From DATFDN01 sp963818725 (GTDB lineage Bacteria; Pseudomonadota; Alphaproteobacteria; Acetobacterales; Acetobacteraceae), in the NCBI GenBank assembly GCA_963818725.1, contig CAWFTU010000001.1:372001-436000 (forward strand): a stretch of 64,000 nt of DNA, in the 5' to 3' direction. The notes beneath the pieces are model-generated. The model worked only from the letters and a program-made list of their open reading frames with translations. It was not told where the DNA came from and did no database searches. Position 1 is the first letter of the stretch. The number at the start of each line of letters is the position of its first letter. The position numbers were made by a program, and so were the translations under genes. Below are positions 44,336-55,689 of this stretch, one piece after another.

Positions 44336-44797
44336 ATGGCTCTGCGGGAGCGGTTCGCCGAGGAACTGAAGGCGTCGATGAAGGCGGGCGACGCGCCCCG
44401 CACCTCGACCCTGCGCATGATCCTGGCCAGGCTCAAGGACGCCGACATCGCGGCGCGTCCCAAGGGCGTGACCGCGGTACCGGAGGACGAGGTGCTGGCG
44501 CTGCTTCGCGGCATGGTGAAGTCCCGCCGCGAATTGGTCGACCTCTACCGCCAGGGGAACCGCCCGGACCTCGTCGCCAAGGAGGAGGCCGAGATCGCGG
44601 TAATCGAAGGCTTTCTGCCCAGGCAAATGGATGAGGCGGCGATGGCCCGCGCGGTCGAGGACGCGGTGGCGGAGGTGGGCGCGAGCGGCCCCAAGGACAT
44701 GGGCAAGGTCATGGCGGCGCTGAAGGCGCGGCACGCGGCGACGCTGGACCTGTCGCGCGTCGGGCCGCTGGTCAAGGCGCGGCTGGCCGGCGCCTGA
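44336..44797 (+). CDS. yqeY: GatB/YqeY domain protein
   Basis: A 153-residue helical protein (MALRERFAEELKASMKAGDA, then STLRMILARLKDADIAARP ... EIAVIEGFLPRQMDEA) homologous to the tRNA-binding tail domain of the amidotransferase subunit GatB. Free-standing YqeY proteins have no proven role. ATG 44336 follows AGGAGG at good spacing. Its stop overlaps the dnaG start (TGATG). It is the first gene of yqeY-dnaG-rpoD, the alphaproteobacterial version of the macromolecular synthesis operon. Confidence 0.92.
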   Translation: MALRERFAEELKASMKAGDAPRTSTLRMILARLKDADIAARPKGVTAVPEDEVLALLRGMVKSRRELVDLYRQGNRPDLVAKEEAEIAVIEGFLPRQMDEAAMARAVEDAVAEVGASGPKDMGKVMAALKARHAATLDLSRVGPLVKARLAGA

Positions 44798-46572
44798 TGG
44801 CGCTTTCGCCCGCCTTCCTCGACGAGCTGCGCGTCCGCACCCCCCTCGCGCCCCTGATCGGACGGCGCGCGAAGATCGAGCGCGCCGGGCGGCAGTGGAA
44901 GGCGTGCTGCCCGTTCCACGGAGAGAAGACCCCCAGCTTCTATATCTACGAAGACCACTACCACTGCTTCGGCTGCGGCGCGCACGGCGATGCGATCACC
45001 TTCGTCATGCAGGCCGAGGGGGCGAGCTTCACCGAGGCGGTCGAGCGCCTGGCCAGCGAGGCGGGCCTGGAGGTTCCAAAACCGTCTCCGCGCGCCGCCG
45101 AACAGGAGCGGCGGCGCCATGACCTGGCCGCCGTGCTCGATCTCGCCGCGCGAAGCTTCCAGGGCCGGCTGTTCCTGCCGGAGGGGCGGCGGGCGCTGGA
45201 CTACCTGCTCGGGCGGGGCCTGAGCGAGGCGACGATCCGCCGCTTCGGGCTTGGCTGGTCCCTCGGCCGGGGCGCGCTGACCGCCGATCTTGGCCGCGAG
45301 GGCGTTGAGCCCGCGCTGATGGCGGAAGCGGGACTGACGCGCGCCGATCCCGAGAGCGGCCGGGTCCGGGAGCTGTTCTTTGAACGCGTCATGTTCCCGA
45401 TCCGCGACCGTGCCGGCCGCGTTATCAGCTTCGGCGGCCGCGTCCTGGGAGAAGGCCAGCCGAAATACGTCAACGGGCCAGAGACCGCGCTTTTTTCCAA
45501 GCGCCGCACCCTCTACGCGCTTGATCTCGCGCGCGCGGCGCGCGGGGCGGAGATCGTGGTGGTCGAGGGCTATCTCGATGTCATCGCGCTGCACCAGGCC
45601 GGGTTCGCGGGCGCGGTGGCGCCGCTCGGCACCGCGCTGACCGAGGCCCACCTGGCCGAGCTGTGGCGGCTCTCGCCCGCGCCGATCCTCTGTTTCGATG
45701 GCGACGCCGCCGGCCGCCGGGCTGCGCTGCGCACGGTGGAACTGGCGCTGCCCCGTCTGGCGCATGACCGCAGCCTGGGCTTCGCCGTGCTGCCGGAGGG
45801 CGAAGACCCCGACACGCTGGTCCGCCGGCGAGGCGAAGGCGCGATGCGCGCCGTGCTGGACACCCCCCGTCCGTTGGCCGAGACGCTGTTCGACCTCCTG
45901 CGCGAGGCCACGGGGGACCGTACTCCGGAGCAGCGCGCAACCCTGCGAAACCGCATCGATGAGGCGGCCAAGCTGATCCCCGATCGCGCCTTGGCGGCTG
46001 AGTACGGCAAGGCGATGCGCGATCGGCTGTACGCGTCCCGAGGCGCGGTCCGGGGCACACCCGCCCCATTGCCCGCTATTCCCCGTCCAGAGATTTCCGA
46101 GGACTCGACACGCGCCGAGCGGGGACGCATCCTGACCGCGGTGCTGCTGGCGCACCCGGCCCTGCTGCGCGACGTAGGCCACGCCTTCGCCGAACTCGAC
46201 TTGCCAGCCTCCTGCGACCGGCTGCGGAAAGCGCTGCTGGCATGGGCCGATCACGCCGACGTGCTTGACTCGCCAGGGCTGGTATCCCACCTCACGAGTT
46301 CTGGATTGTTGGCTGACGCTGAGCGGATTGGCGCGACGGCATCCTTGTCGTTGCCCGATTTTGCCCAGGCTGGCGCGATGCCAAGTGAGGCCGAGGCTGG
46401 ATGGTGGCACATCTTTGGGCTGATGAATCTCGGCCGGCTTCGAGAGGAGCTGATCGCGGCGCAACGCGCTGCCGCAGACAACCTCACCGAGGGCACCGAG
46501 CGCCGGCTTGTTGCATTGCGCGAGGCATTGGACCGGGTAACGGCGGCGGAGCCCGAGGAGCCGGTGGCCTAA
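44797..46572 (+). CDS. dnaG: DNA primase
   Basis: A 591-residue primase that makes RNA primers at the replication fork. The CHC2 zinc finger is visible (CCPFHGEKTPSFYIYEDHYH, then CFGCGAHGD), then the RNA-polymerase core (FFERVMFPIRDRAGRVISFG), the TOPRIM motif VVVEGYLDVIALHQAG and the metal site CFDGDAAGRRAA, and a C-terminal helicase-binding region. The frame is intact and overlaps yqeY by one base. It is followed after about 40 bp by rpoD. Confidence 0.96.
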   Translation: MALSPAFLDELRVRTPLAPLIGRRAKIERAGRQWKACCPFHGEKTPSFYIYEDHYHCFGCGAHGDAITFVMQAEGASFTEAVERLASEAGLEVPKPSPRAAEQERRRHDLAAVLDLAARSFQGRLFLPEGRRALDYLLGRGLSEATIRRFGLGWSLGRGALTADLGREGVEPALMAEAGLTRADPESGRVRELFFERVMFPIRDRAGRVISFGGRVLGEGQPKYVNGPETALFSKRRTLYALDLARAARGAEIVVVEGYLDVIALHQAGFAGAVAPLGTALTEAHLAELWRLSPAPILCFDGDAAGRRAALRTVELALPRLAHDRSLGFAVLPEGEDPDTLVRRRGEGAMRAVLDTPRPLAETLFDLLREATGDRTPEQRATLRNRIDEAAKLIPDRALAAEYGKAMRDRLYASRGAVRGTPAPLPAIPRPEISEDSTRAERGRILTAVLLAHPALLRDVGHAFAELDLPASCDRLRKALLAWADHADVLDSPGLVSHLTSSGLLADAERIGATASLSLPDFAQAGAMPSEAEAGWWHIFGLMNLGRLREELIAAQRAAADNLTEGTERRLVALREALDRVTAAEPEEPVA

Positions 46573-46615
46573 AGCCGACCCAGACCCGAAACACATGGAT
46601 CGGAGTGGGTTGAGA

Positions 46616-48553
<1,938 letters not shown>

Positions 48554-48573
48554 GCGGGCAGGGGACGGCGGCG

Positions 48574-49131
48574 ATGGAGGCGGTGACGCGCGTGGCGGTG
48601 ACGGTCACGTTCCTGCGGATGGACCGCGCCCCGTCCGACCCCAGCCCATCTCTGCCCACCTCCTGCCAAGTCGTCCGCGCGAGCGCCTGCACCGTCGGGT
48701 TCTATCGGTATCTCTATGACACAGTGGGCGCCGCACATGTCTGGTGGCTGCGGCGCACCATGTCCCACAGCGATCTCGCTTCGCTGCTGGGCGATCCGCG
48801 TGTCGGCGTGCATGTGCTGTACTGTGCCGGCGAGCCGGCCGGCTTCTTCGAGCTCGACGCGCGCTTCTGGCCGGACGTGAACCTCAGCTATTTCGGCTTG
48901 CTGCCGCATGCGATAGGCCGCGGCTTCGGCTATCCCCTGCTGCGCCACGCGGTCGAGGCCGCGTGGCGCCAGGGGGCGCGGGGGATGACCGTCAATACCT
49001 GCACCGCCGACCACCCCCGCGCGCTTCCCACCTATCTGCGCGCGGGCTTCCACCCGCTGCGGCAGGTTCGCGAGATATGGGACGTGCCTGTGCGGCTGGG
49101 AATGAAGATCCCGCCGCGCTTGCTGACGTGA
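48574..49131 (+). CDS. GNAT family N-acetyltransferase
   Basis: A 185-residue acetyl-CoA-dependent acyltransferase with the GNAT core: GEPAGFFELDARFWPDVNLS (beta4/beta5) and motif A around LPHAIGRGFGYPLLRHAVEA, then VNTCTADHPRALPTYLRAGF. The substrate is unknown. It starts 20 bp after rpoD on the same strand and may be co-transcribed. Confidence 0.85.
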   Translation: MEAVTRVAVTVTFLRMDRAPSDPSPSLPTSCQVVRASACTVGFYRYLYDTVGAAHVWWLRRTMSHSDLASLLGDPRVGVHVLYCAGEPAGFFELDARFWPDVNLSYFGLLPHAIGRGFGYPLLRHAVEAAWRQGARGMTVNTCTADHPRALPTYLRAGFHPLRQVREIWDVPVRLGMKIPPRLLT

Positions 49132-49165
49132 GCCCTCCCCAAAACCCGCTCCCGCGCGGAAGGGG

Positions 49166-50099
49166 TCAGTTTCGCATCAGCTCGCGGACATGCGCCGCCG
49201 CCGAGGCCGCCAGGGCGTCGAGGTCGTAGCCCCCTTCCAGCAGCGAGACGACACGTCCGCCCGTGTGCCGCCGGGCGCATTCGACCAGCTTGCGCGTGAC
49301 CCAGGCGAAATCCTCGGTTTCCAGCCGAAGCTGCGCCAGCGGGTCCGCCTTGTGCGCGTCGAACCCGGCCGAGACGATGAGCAGCTCCGGCGCGAAGGCG
49401 TCGAGCGTTGGCAGGATCTCCTCCTTCCCATCCGGCGCGGAACGCCGCGCTGTCGCTGCCGGGGCGCAGTAGAACGTTGACGATGTTGCCCGCGCAGCCG
49501 CGTTCCTCGCGCCATCCGGTGCCGGGATAGCACGGGCTCTGGTGCGACGAGGCGTAGAACAGCGCCGGGTCGGCGGCGAACATCGCCTGCGTTCCGTTGC
49601 CGTGGTGAACGTCGAAATCGACCACCGCGACCCGCTCGACACTCCACCGGGCGCGCGCGTGACAGGCCGCGACGGCGGCGTTGTTGAACAGGCAGAACCC
49701 CATGGCGCGCGCCGGCTCGGCATGGTGTCCCGGCGGGCGGATGGCGGCGAAGGCGGCGCTGGCCCAGCCCTCCATCACCGCGTCCACGGCTAGGACCGCC
49801 CCGCCCGCCGCGCGCAGCGCCGCGTCCGCGCTCCCGCCGCACATCGCGGTATCGGGATCGAGCTGCACCGTCCGGCCGGGCGGCGGCCGGATCGCCAGGA
49901 TGGCGCGGACGTGCGCGGCGGAATGGGCGCGCAGCAACGCCGCCTCCTCGGCCGCCGGGGCTTCCCGGCGGAGCAAGGGCCGGAAACACGCGTCCTCCAG
50001 CGCGGCCAGCACGGCGCGCAGCCGGTCGGGGCACTCCGGGTGCCACGGTCCGGGATCGTGGCCGAGGCAGGCCGGGTGGGTAATCAAAGCGACGGTCAT
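49166..50099 (-). pseudogene. Histone-deacetylase-family hydrolase, frameshifted
   Basis: An arginase/deacetylase-fold zinc hydrolase related to acetylpolyamine and acetoin-utilisation type deacetylases. ATG 50099 opens a normal N-terminus (LITHPACLGHDPGPWHPECP) with catalytic RPPGHHAEPARAMGFCLFNN and metal-binding VVDFDVHHGNGTQ. Near 49432 one extra base in a purine run breaks the frame. The rest (EEILPTLDAFAPELLIVSAG, then FDAHKADPLAQL, LLEGGYDL) is in the next frame to the stop at 49166. Removing one base gives about 310 residues. Its start overlaps the tusA-like stop (ATGA). Confidence 0.87.
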
Positions 50100-50353
50100 G
50101 GGCGTTCCTCGGGCGGGACCGGCTCCTCGGCACGGCGGCGGATCAGGAAGCTGAACACCCCGGCCTCCTCGCTACAGGCGAGCAGCGCGTGCCCGGTCTC
50201 GCGGCAATAGGCTTGGAAATCGGAGACCGCCGCGCGGTCGGTGGCCAGAACCCGAAGCCGCTCGCCCGGCGCCATGCCGCGCAACTCGCGGTTCGCGCGC
50301 AGAACCGGCAGCGGGCACTTCAAGTCCTTCACGTCGAGCAGGCGCTCTGTCAT
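50096..50353 (-). CDS. TusA-family sulfur carrier protein
   Basis: An 85-residue protein with the TusA signature around the sulfur-accepting Cys (LLDVKDLKCPLPVLRANREL), followed by LRVLATDRAAVSDFQAYC. TusA-type proteins pass persulfide sulfur to tRNA thiolation or other pathways. ATG 50353 gives the standard length. Coupled to the downstream deacetylase-like gene by an ATGA overlap. Confidence 0.9.
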   Translation of the reverse strand: MTERLLDVKDLKCPLPVLRANRELRGMAPGERLRVLATDRAAVSDFQAYCRETGHALLACSEEAGVFSFLIRRRAEEPVPPEERP

Positions 50354-50415
50354 GCGCCATCCTGGCGCGGGGCTGGCATCTTGAGCAAGCGGCGAAGGAT
50401 TGTCATTCTGCGGGC

Positions 50416-51315
50416 ATGGCACGTCATCGCATCGGCATTGACCTAGGCGGCACCAAGGTCGAAATCGCCGTGCTCGCCCCTGACGGCAGCGAGCGGCACC
50501 GGCACCGTGTCCCAACGCCGCACGGCTATGCCGAGACGCTGGACGCCATCGCCCTTCTGGTGCGCGAGGCCGAGGCGGAGATTGGCGAGAGCGGCACGGT
50601 GGGCATCGGCATCCCCGGCGTCATCAGCCCGGCCACCGGAAAGGTCAAGAACGCCAATTCCATCGCGCTCAATGGCCACACCTTCGACACCGACATCAGC
50701 GCCAAGCTCGGCCGCGAGGTGCGGGTCGACAACGACGCCAACTGCTTCGCGCTGAGCGAGGCGAGCGACGGCGCGGGGGCGGGGCTTGGCGTGGTGTTCG
50801 GCGTCATCCTCGGCACGGGCGTGGGCGGCGGGGTGGTGGTGAACGGGACCGTGCATAGCGGCCCGCACCGGATCGCCGGGGAATGGGGCCACACGCCGCT
50901 GCCCTGGCCGCGCCCCGAGGAGCTTCCGGGCCAGCGCTGCTGGTGCGGGCACGATCTCTGCCTGGAGACGTTCATCGCCGGTCCGTCGCTGGCGCGCGAT
51001 TGCGACGGGCCGGGCGCGCATGACGCCAGCCAGATCCCGGCCCGCGCCGTCTCCGGGGAGGCGCGCGCGCAAGAGGCGCTGGCCCGCCACGCCGACCGCC
51101 TGGCGCGGGGGCTCTCCGTCGTCGTGGACATCCTCGACCCGGACGCGATCGTGCTCGGGGGCGGGCTGTCGAACATGGAGCACTTGTACGTGGACGTGCC
51201 GCTCCTGATGCGGCGCTACGTGTTCAGCGACACGGTGGAGGTGAAGGTGCTGCGCAACCAGCACGGGGACTCCTCGGGGGTGCGCGGCGCAGCCTGGCTG
51301 TGGCCGGTGGGGTAG
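50416..51315 (+). CDS. ROK-family sugar kinase (fructokinase-like)
   Basis: A 299-residue ATP-dependent hexokinase of the ROK family. ATP-binding DLGGTK at the N-terminus (RIGIDLGGTKVEIAVL), catalytic Asp in VDNDANCFALSEA, GTGVGGG phosphate loop, substrate-contact E-x-GH in GEWGHTPLPWP, and the zinc cluster written RCWCGHDLCLETFIAGP. The arrangement is closest to Mak-type fructokinases. It is divergent from the tusA gene. Confidence 0.88.
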   Translation: MARHRIGIDLGGTKVEIAVLAPDGSERHRHRVPTPHGYAETLDAIALLVREAEAEIGESGTVGIGIPGVISPATGKVKNANSIALNGHTFDTDISAKLGREVRVDNDANCFALSEASDGAGAGLGVVFGVILGTGVGGGVVVNGTVHSGPHRIAGEWGHTPLPWPRPEELPGQRCWCGHDLCLETFIAGPSLARDCDGPGAHDASQIPARAVSGEARAQEALARHADRLARGLSVVVDILDPDAIVLGGGLSNMEHLYVDVPLLMRRYVFSDTVEVKVLRNQHGDSSGVRGAAWLWPVG

Positions 51316-51382
51316 GCAGCGGCTGCCGGGTCGGAGCTGCCCAGTTATGCGGGATACGCCGCCTGCACCGGCGTGCGGAGCG

Positions 51383-51398
51383 TGGCACGGCGCGTGCA
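51383..51398 (+). promoter_or_regulatory. Candidate sigma-54 (-24/-12) promoter
   Basis: TGGCACGGCGCGTGCA matches the RpoN consensus TGGCACG-N4-TTGCW with one mismatch and the correct 10-nt spacing between GG and GC. It lies 31 bp upstream of the small ORF at 51430. In GC-rich DNA such matches can arise by chance. Confidence 0.45.
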
Positions 51399-51429
51399 TC
51401 GATCGGTTTCCGTAATCAGGAGCCCGACC

Positions 51430-51651
51430 ATGAACATCTCCGCCGCGACCATCTCCCACGCCCTGCACGGCATCAGCCATCATAGCGGCGCGCACTCGCG
51501 CGGTCCGACGACATTCGGACAGCAGCTCGGCGCGGCCGCTCAGCAACCCGGGCAGCAGCCCGCCGGATCGCAGCCAACAAGCGGAACCAGCAGCGGGGCG
51601 GGTGGGCTGCTGTCGGCCGACATGCTGCGGCAGATACAGGCGATCGGGTGA
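51430..51651 (+). CDS. Small Gln/Ser/Gly-rich protein
   Basis: A 73-residue frame (MNISAATISHALHGISHHSG ... LLSADMLRQIQAIG) starting at ATG 51430 with GGAG about 10 nt upstream. The middle is disordered and rich in Gln, Pro, Ser and Gly; the last 15 residues look helical. No signal peptide. I do not recognise a family. A possible sigma-54 promoter upstream and a clean ribosome-binding site support it as a real gene. Confidence 0.55.
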   Translation: MNISAATISHALHGISHHSGAHSRGPTTFGQQLGAAAQQPGQQPAGSQPTSGTSSGAGGLLSADMLRQIQAIG

Positions 51652-51729
51652 CGCGATTGACGGCGGCCCGCCCGCCCCGATAAGGCACCGCCTTCCGTGG
51701 CGTGGCGTGTCGCCGCCGAAAGAGAGCAG

Positions 51730-52365
51730 ATGCCCGATCACCCCTCCCTCGATGCCCTCGGCCTCAGGGCCGGAACCGACAAGGCGTCGCATCACCATGA
51801 CTTCCTGCGGTTCTACGAGAAATTTCTTGGACCGATGCGATTTCAGGACGTATCCGTGCTGGAGATCGGGGTCTACCAAGGCAACTCCCTTGCGATGTGG
51901 GAAGAGTACTTCGGCCGTGGCCGGATCGTAGCGATCGACATCGAACCCGCGGCGAAGCAGTTCGAGACCGAGCGCGCCCGAGTTGAAATCGCGGATCAAG
52001 CGAACATCGCCGATCTTGTGCGCATCGCGACGCGGTATGGTCCGTTCGACCTCGTGCTGGATGATGGCTCCCATTTCTGGGATCATCAGATCACGTCCTT
52101 CCGGTATCTGCTGCCATTCGTGAAGCCGGGACGTTTTTACATTTTGGAAGACCTCGACACGAGCTATGGCTCTTATGTGAGCTACTACCAGCATGGCGCG
52201 CCGGAATCAGCCGCCAAATTCCTTCAAAGGATGACTGACTACATGGTGGGGGATGCCGCCCTCGAAATCGCTGGTGAACCGGACTCGCTGATCCGTTCCT
52301 ACGCGCGCCGGCTGGACTTCATCGCCTACGCGCGCCGCACCGCCGTCCTCAAGCTCAAGGAATAG
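51730..52365 (+). CDS. Class I SAM-dependent methyltransferase
   Basis: A 211-residue methyltransferase: motif I VSVLEIGVYQGNSLAMWEEY, RIVAIDIEPAAKQFE, and FDLVLDDGSHFWDHQITSFR, a pattern seen in macrocin/mycinose-type sugar O-methyltransferases. With the glycosyltransferases next to it, it may methylate sugars of a surface polymer. The start is ATG 51730; the longer frame from 51697 is less likely. It converges with the GT61 gene. Confidence 0.83.
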   Translation: MPDHPSLDALGLRAGTDKASHHHDFLRFYEKFLGPMRFQDVSVLEIGVYQGNSLAMWEEYFGRGRIVAIDIEPAAKQFETERARVEIADQANIADLVRIATRYGPFDLVLDDGSHFWDHQITSFRYLLPFVKPGRFYILEDLDTSYGSYVSYYQHGAPESAAKFLQRMTDYMVGDAALEIAGEPDSLIRSYARRLDFIAYARRTAVLKLKE

Positions 52366-52385
52366 CCGAGCCGAGAGATCGAACC

Positions 52386-53630
52386 TCACGGACGGCCCGA
52401 AAGCCAGTTGCTGATGTCGGCCGCGAGCCTGGACAAATCGGCCCGCCACGAGTTGTTCACCGTTACCGGACTCCCGTCGGGCATGTCCCGCGCGCCGACA
52501 TGGAAGCACACGCTGCACTCGGCGCCGGCCAGGAACAAAAGCTCGGTGACTTGCACGAATGTTTCCGGAACAAGCACGAGCGCTGACCTCAGGCGGCTCT
52601 GAAACGCCAGGTTGAACATCGCCGATCCGGCTGGGCCGGCTACGTAACGGGCTTTGGACAGAATGCCGATCTGCCTTTCGATGGAAAGATGCTCGGGGTT
52701 GACGATCGCAAATCCGAAGCTTCTGAAAATTGCCTCGACCGCCGCCTCGTTCGTCATCTTCCGCGCGGATTGGCCTGACCGCGAGAGGTACACCCTGTCG
52801 GCGTGGTCTGAAACGGACGGATCACCGAACGCTTCGCGAATTTGCCGCCAAAGCTGAGCCGACGTCGATGATGCGTATCGCGACACGCCGAGAGATGGTG
52901 TGGCCAGCAGCAGTCTGCGGCAATGGAACAGGCCCTGTGAGAATACCACGTCATCCAGATCCACCCCAGCCGCGCCCAGCAGCGTGTTGCGGAAACGCGT
53001 GTCCTCGCGCGTGTACTCGATAATCAGCTTGACGTCGCCGAATATGTCGCGGCAGAGCTTCCAGGCATGGATGCGGCTGAGGCAGTCCCCAAGGAAATGC
53101 CCGAAATGGCCCGACACGAGATGCCCTAGGAAAAATCCGGTCTCGACGTGTCGGGCATCCGACAGCTTCATCTCGATCGGTAGCCGGTACAGGCTGCCAC
53201 CCTCATGCTGAAACCATCCCACGGCCCGCGCATCCCAGGGAATGTCGAAGTCATTCGCGAGCCTGCGGCTCGCGGGCAGGAAGGGGGGCGCGAAAGGCAG
53301 GCAGTATGCGTCGTCCAATCGCGAGACCGCCATTTCGGGATACGCAATCTCTCGCGGGAAGATGCTCCGGGCCGGCGCATCCCAGCTCAGCATGGGGTCG
53401 TCGCCAAAGCCCCAGCCGCCCGGGATGCCGTGCCGAACCGATGGCGCGTTCAGCACGTACGAGTCAGGCAGACTTATGCGAGCTGCCGGAGCCAGGATCG
53501 CGCGCGAGAAAGGCAAGCCGCCTAGGTCCGAAAGCTCGCCTGTCACAGCCATGGAGGACGACGGAAAAGACAAAAACCGTAGGTCCTGGGGTATCGTGTT
53601 CAACGCGCTAGGACTTTCGGTGTCTCTCAT
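52386..53630 (-). CDS. GT61 (DUF563) family glycosyltransferase
   Basis: A 414-residue protein from ATG 53630. The catalytic region carries the GT61 pattern: GHFGHFLGDCLSRIHAW (H-F-x-H-F-L), RVYLSRSGQSARKMTNEAAV, HLSIERQIGILSKARYVAGP and GSAMFNLAFQSRL. GT61 members include bacterial capsule and xylosyltransferase-type enzymes. Base composition is slightly less GC-rich than its neighbours. It is divergent from the GT61-methyltransferase fusion gene, and the products could act on the same glycan. Confidence 0.82.
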   Translation of the reverse strand: MRDTESPSALNTIPQDLRFLSFPSSSMAVTGELSDLGGLPFSRAILAPAARISLPDSYVLNAPSVRHGIPGGWGFGDDPMLSWDAPARSIFPREIAYPEMAVSRLDDAYCLPFAPPFLPASRRLANDFDIPWDARAVGWFQHEGGSLYRLPIEMKLSDARHVETGFFLGHLVSGHFGHFLGDCLSRIHAWKLCRDIFGDVKLIIEYTREDTRFRNTLLGAAGVDLDDVVFSQGLFHCRRLLLATPSLGVSRYASSTSAQLWRQIREAFGDPSVSDHADRVYLSRSGQSARKMTNEAAVEAIFRSFGFAIVNPEHLSIERQIGILSKARYVAGPAGSAMFNLAFQSRLRSALVLVPETFVQVTELLFLAGAECSVCFHVGARDMPDGSPVTVNNSWRADLSRLAADISNWLSGRP

Positions 53631-53757
53631 CGGCCGACCCGCTTCTCGGAAACGTCCTGCCACGGCGACGGTCCTTGGATGCGCCGTGGGGCGCGACCCG
53701 TAAGGCAATTCGAGAGATCACGCGAGCCATTGCCGCAGCAGAAATCCCAGGCTAGGT

Positions 53758-55689
53758 GTGCGCCCGCCCGCATCCGGAGCATGGGAGGCGAAAATCATAC
53801 GCGACCTGCCCATTCGCCTTATCTCGGTTTCCACCCTCTTGCGCGACCCGGCGCTGCGGTCGGAAGCGGGAGTGACCGACCTCCACGAGCTGGCGCCGCC
53901 CGGCACCTATGAGCGCAGGCCGGCCGTGGTGGTCAACCCAGGCGATCTCTATCCCGCGTTTCGCGGGCCGTACCTGGAGGATTTGTCGAAGCTGGCGCAG
54001 CCCCACGGCTCGACCTTCGGATTCCTGCTGACCCATGCCCTGGTGATCGGCCAGGGGTCGGTCATCACCCGGAATGGCCTTCTGGTTCAGGAGAGCTGCC
54101 GCGCCATCCTCGCGCAAAACCGCACGCCACCTGGCCTGCGCCCGGTCGGACCGGGCTGGGTCTGTCCACTGCCGGAGCCGGTGCGCAAGGAACACCGGGT
54201 CTCGATCGTCGCCAAGGCGCCATGGTGGCGCAACTACGGTCACTGGCTGGTTGATTTGGCGGCGCTGCTGGCGCTGGTGGTGGACCGGCTGCGCGGCAAC
54301 GATATTCAGATCGTCATCGGCAAGCAGGTCACGCCGGCGATGCGGCGGATTGTCGCCGAAACCCTGGAGATCGTCGCTCCCGGCATCCCCGTCGTGGAAC
54401 ACGACGATGCCGAGGCGGTGATGTTCTCCCGTCTCTACTATGTGACCCCCACCAGTGTCTCGCCGCTGTTCAAACTGCCGGAGGCGCTTCGGGCCTTGCG
54501 TGCCAAGCTCGTCCCGGATGCGCCGCCACCCCGGCGGCGAATCTACGTGCAACGCGACGCGCAAGGGCCGCGCACACTGCTGAATGAGCCAGACGTGCTC
54601 CGCGTCGCCTCGTCCCATGGGTTCGAGATCGTCCGGCCTGAGCAGCATGGGCTGCGTGACCAAGCGCGCCTGTTTTCCGAGGCGGCGGTGGTGATGGGCG
54701 TGAAGGGCGCGGGCTTGACCAATGTGATGTTCGCTCCCCGCGACAGCTCGGTTGTGGTGCTGTCGCCGAGCAACTGGGGTGACTCGTTCTTCTGGGACTT
54801 GGCGGGCCAACTTGGCATCACCTATGTCGAGGTCGTCGGCAAGGCCGTCGACGGCATCGCCGAGCCGCCGAACAGCCCGTTCACGGTCGACCTCGACCGG
54901 CTGGGCGAGGCGCTCGAGAGGGCGACGGGCACCCTGCTGGCAGAACCCGTCGCCGTCATCGATCCGCTATCATCCCGCCCGGAGCACACCGGGCTTTTCT
55001 ACCGCGACTGTCTCCGCGCGCTGCATCAGATCCTGCGGCCTCGCGCCTATCTTGAGATCGGCTGCCTCGATGGCGAGACCCTGGCGCTGGCCGAATGCCC
55101 GGCGATCGGCATTGATGTGCAGTTCCAGCCGAAGATATGCATCCCGCCAAAGGCGCCGGCGATCCTGCTGTATCAGCTGCCGAGTGACGAATTTTTCCGG
55201 CGATACGACCCGGCTGCCTTGCTCGGACGGCCGATCGACCTCGCGTTCATCGACGGCATGCACCTGGTGGAATACGCGCTGCGGGACTTCATCAATGTCG
55301 AGCGGTTCTGCCACCCTGGCTCCGTCGTCGTGCTGCATGACTGCCTGCCCTTGAATCAGCAAATGGCCAGCCGCGACCGAGCCGACGCGGAGAAGCGCGG
55401 GGCGGCGCCGTTCTCGGGATGGTGGACTGGCGATGTCTGGAAGCTGCTGGCGATCTTGCCGCGTTACCGTCCTGACTTATCCGTCCGCGCCTGCAACGCG
55501 TCGCCGACGGGCCTGGTGGTGATCCAGAGCCTCAACCCGGATGATCGCACGCTGGATCGTGCCTACGAGGCCATCGTCGCGGAGTTTCGCGATCCGGCGG
55601 AGCAGGGGAGGCTCTTCCAAGAGGTGCTTGGCAAGGTCGAGATCATGGAGACGAGCGCGTTGCTGCAAACGCTTGGAAAGCGGGTTTGA
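53758..55689 (+). CDS. Bifunctional protein: GT61 glycosyltransferase plus methyltransferase domain
   Basis: A 643-residue fusion. Residues about 80-370 form a GT61/DUF563 domain (WWRNYGHWLVDLAALLALVV, IYVQRDAQGPRTLLNEPDVL, EQHGLRDQARLFSEAAVVMG, then VKGAGLTNVMFAPR). Residues about 420-600 form a class I methyltransferase-like domain (RAYLEIGCLDGETLALAECP, IDLAFIDGMHLVEYALRDFI, SVVVLHDCLPLNQQM). The GTG start at 53758 is the only one near the beginning of the similarity, and a few N-terminal residues are uncertain. Its stop overlaps the start of the next gene (TGATG), so the two are coupled. Confidence 0.82.
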   Translation: MRPPASGAWEAKIIRDLPIRLISVSTLLRDPALRSEAGVTDLHELAPPGTYERRPAVVVNPGDLYPAFRGPYLEDLSKLAQPHGSTFGFLLTHALVIGQGSVITRNGLLVQESCRAILAQNRTPPGLRPVGPGWVCPLPEPVRKEHRVSIVAKAPWWRNYGHWLVDLAALLALVVDRLRGNDIQIVIGKQVTPAMRRIVAETLEIVAPGIPVVEHDDAEAVMFSRLYYVTPTSVSPLFKLPEALRALRAKLVPDAPPPRRRIYVQRDAQGPRTLLNEPDVLRVASSHGFEIVRPEQHGLRDQARLFSEAAVVMGVKGAGLTNVMFAPRDSSVVVLSPSNWGDSFFWDLAGQLGITYVEVVGKAVDGIAEPPNSPFTVDLDRLGEALERATGTLLAEPVAVIDPLSSRPEHTGLFYRDCLRALHQILRPRAYLEIGCLDGETLALAECPAIGIDVQFQPKICIPPKAPAILLYQLPSDEFFRRYDPAALLGRPIDLAFIDGMHLVEYALRDFINVERFCHPGSVVVLHDCLPLNQQMASRDRADAEKRGAAPFSGWWTGDVWKLLAILPRYRPDLSVRACNASPTGLVVIQSLNPDDRTLDRAYEAIVAEFRDPAEQGRLFQEVLGKVEIMETSALLQTLGKRV

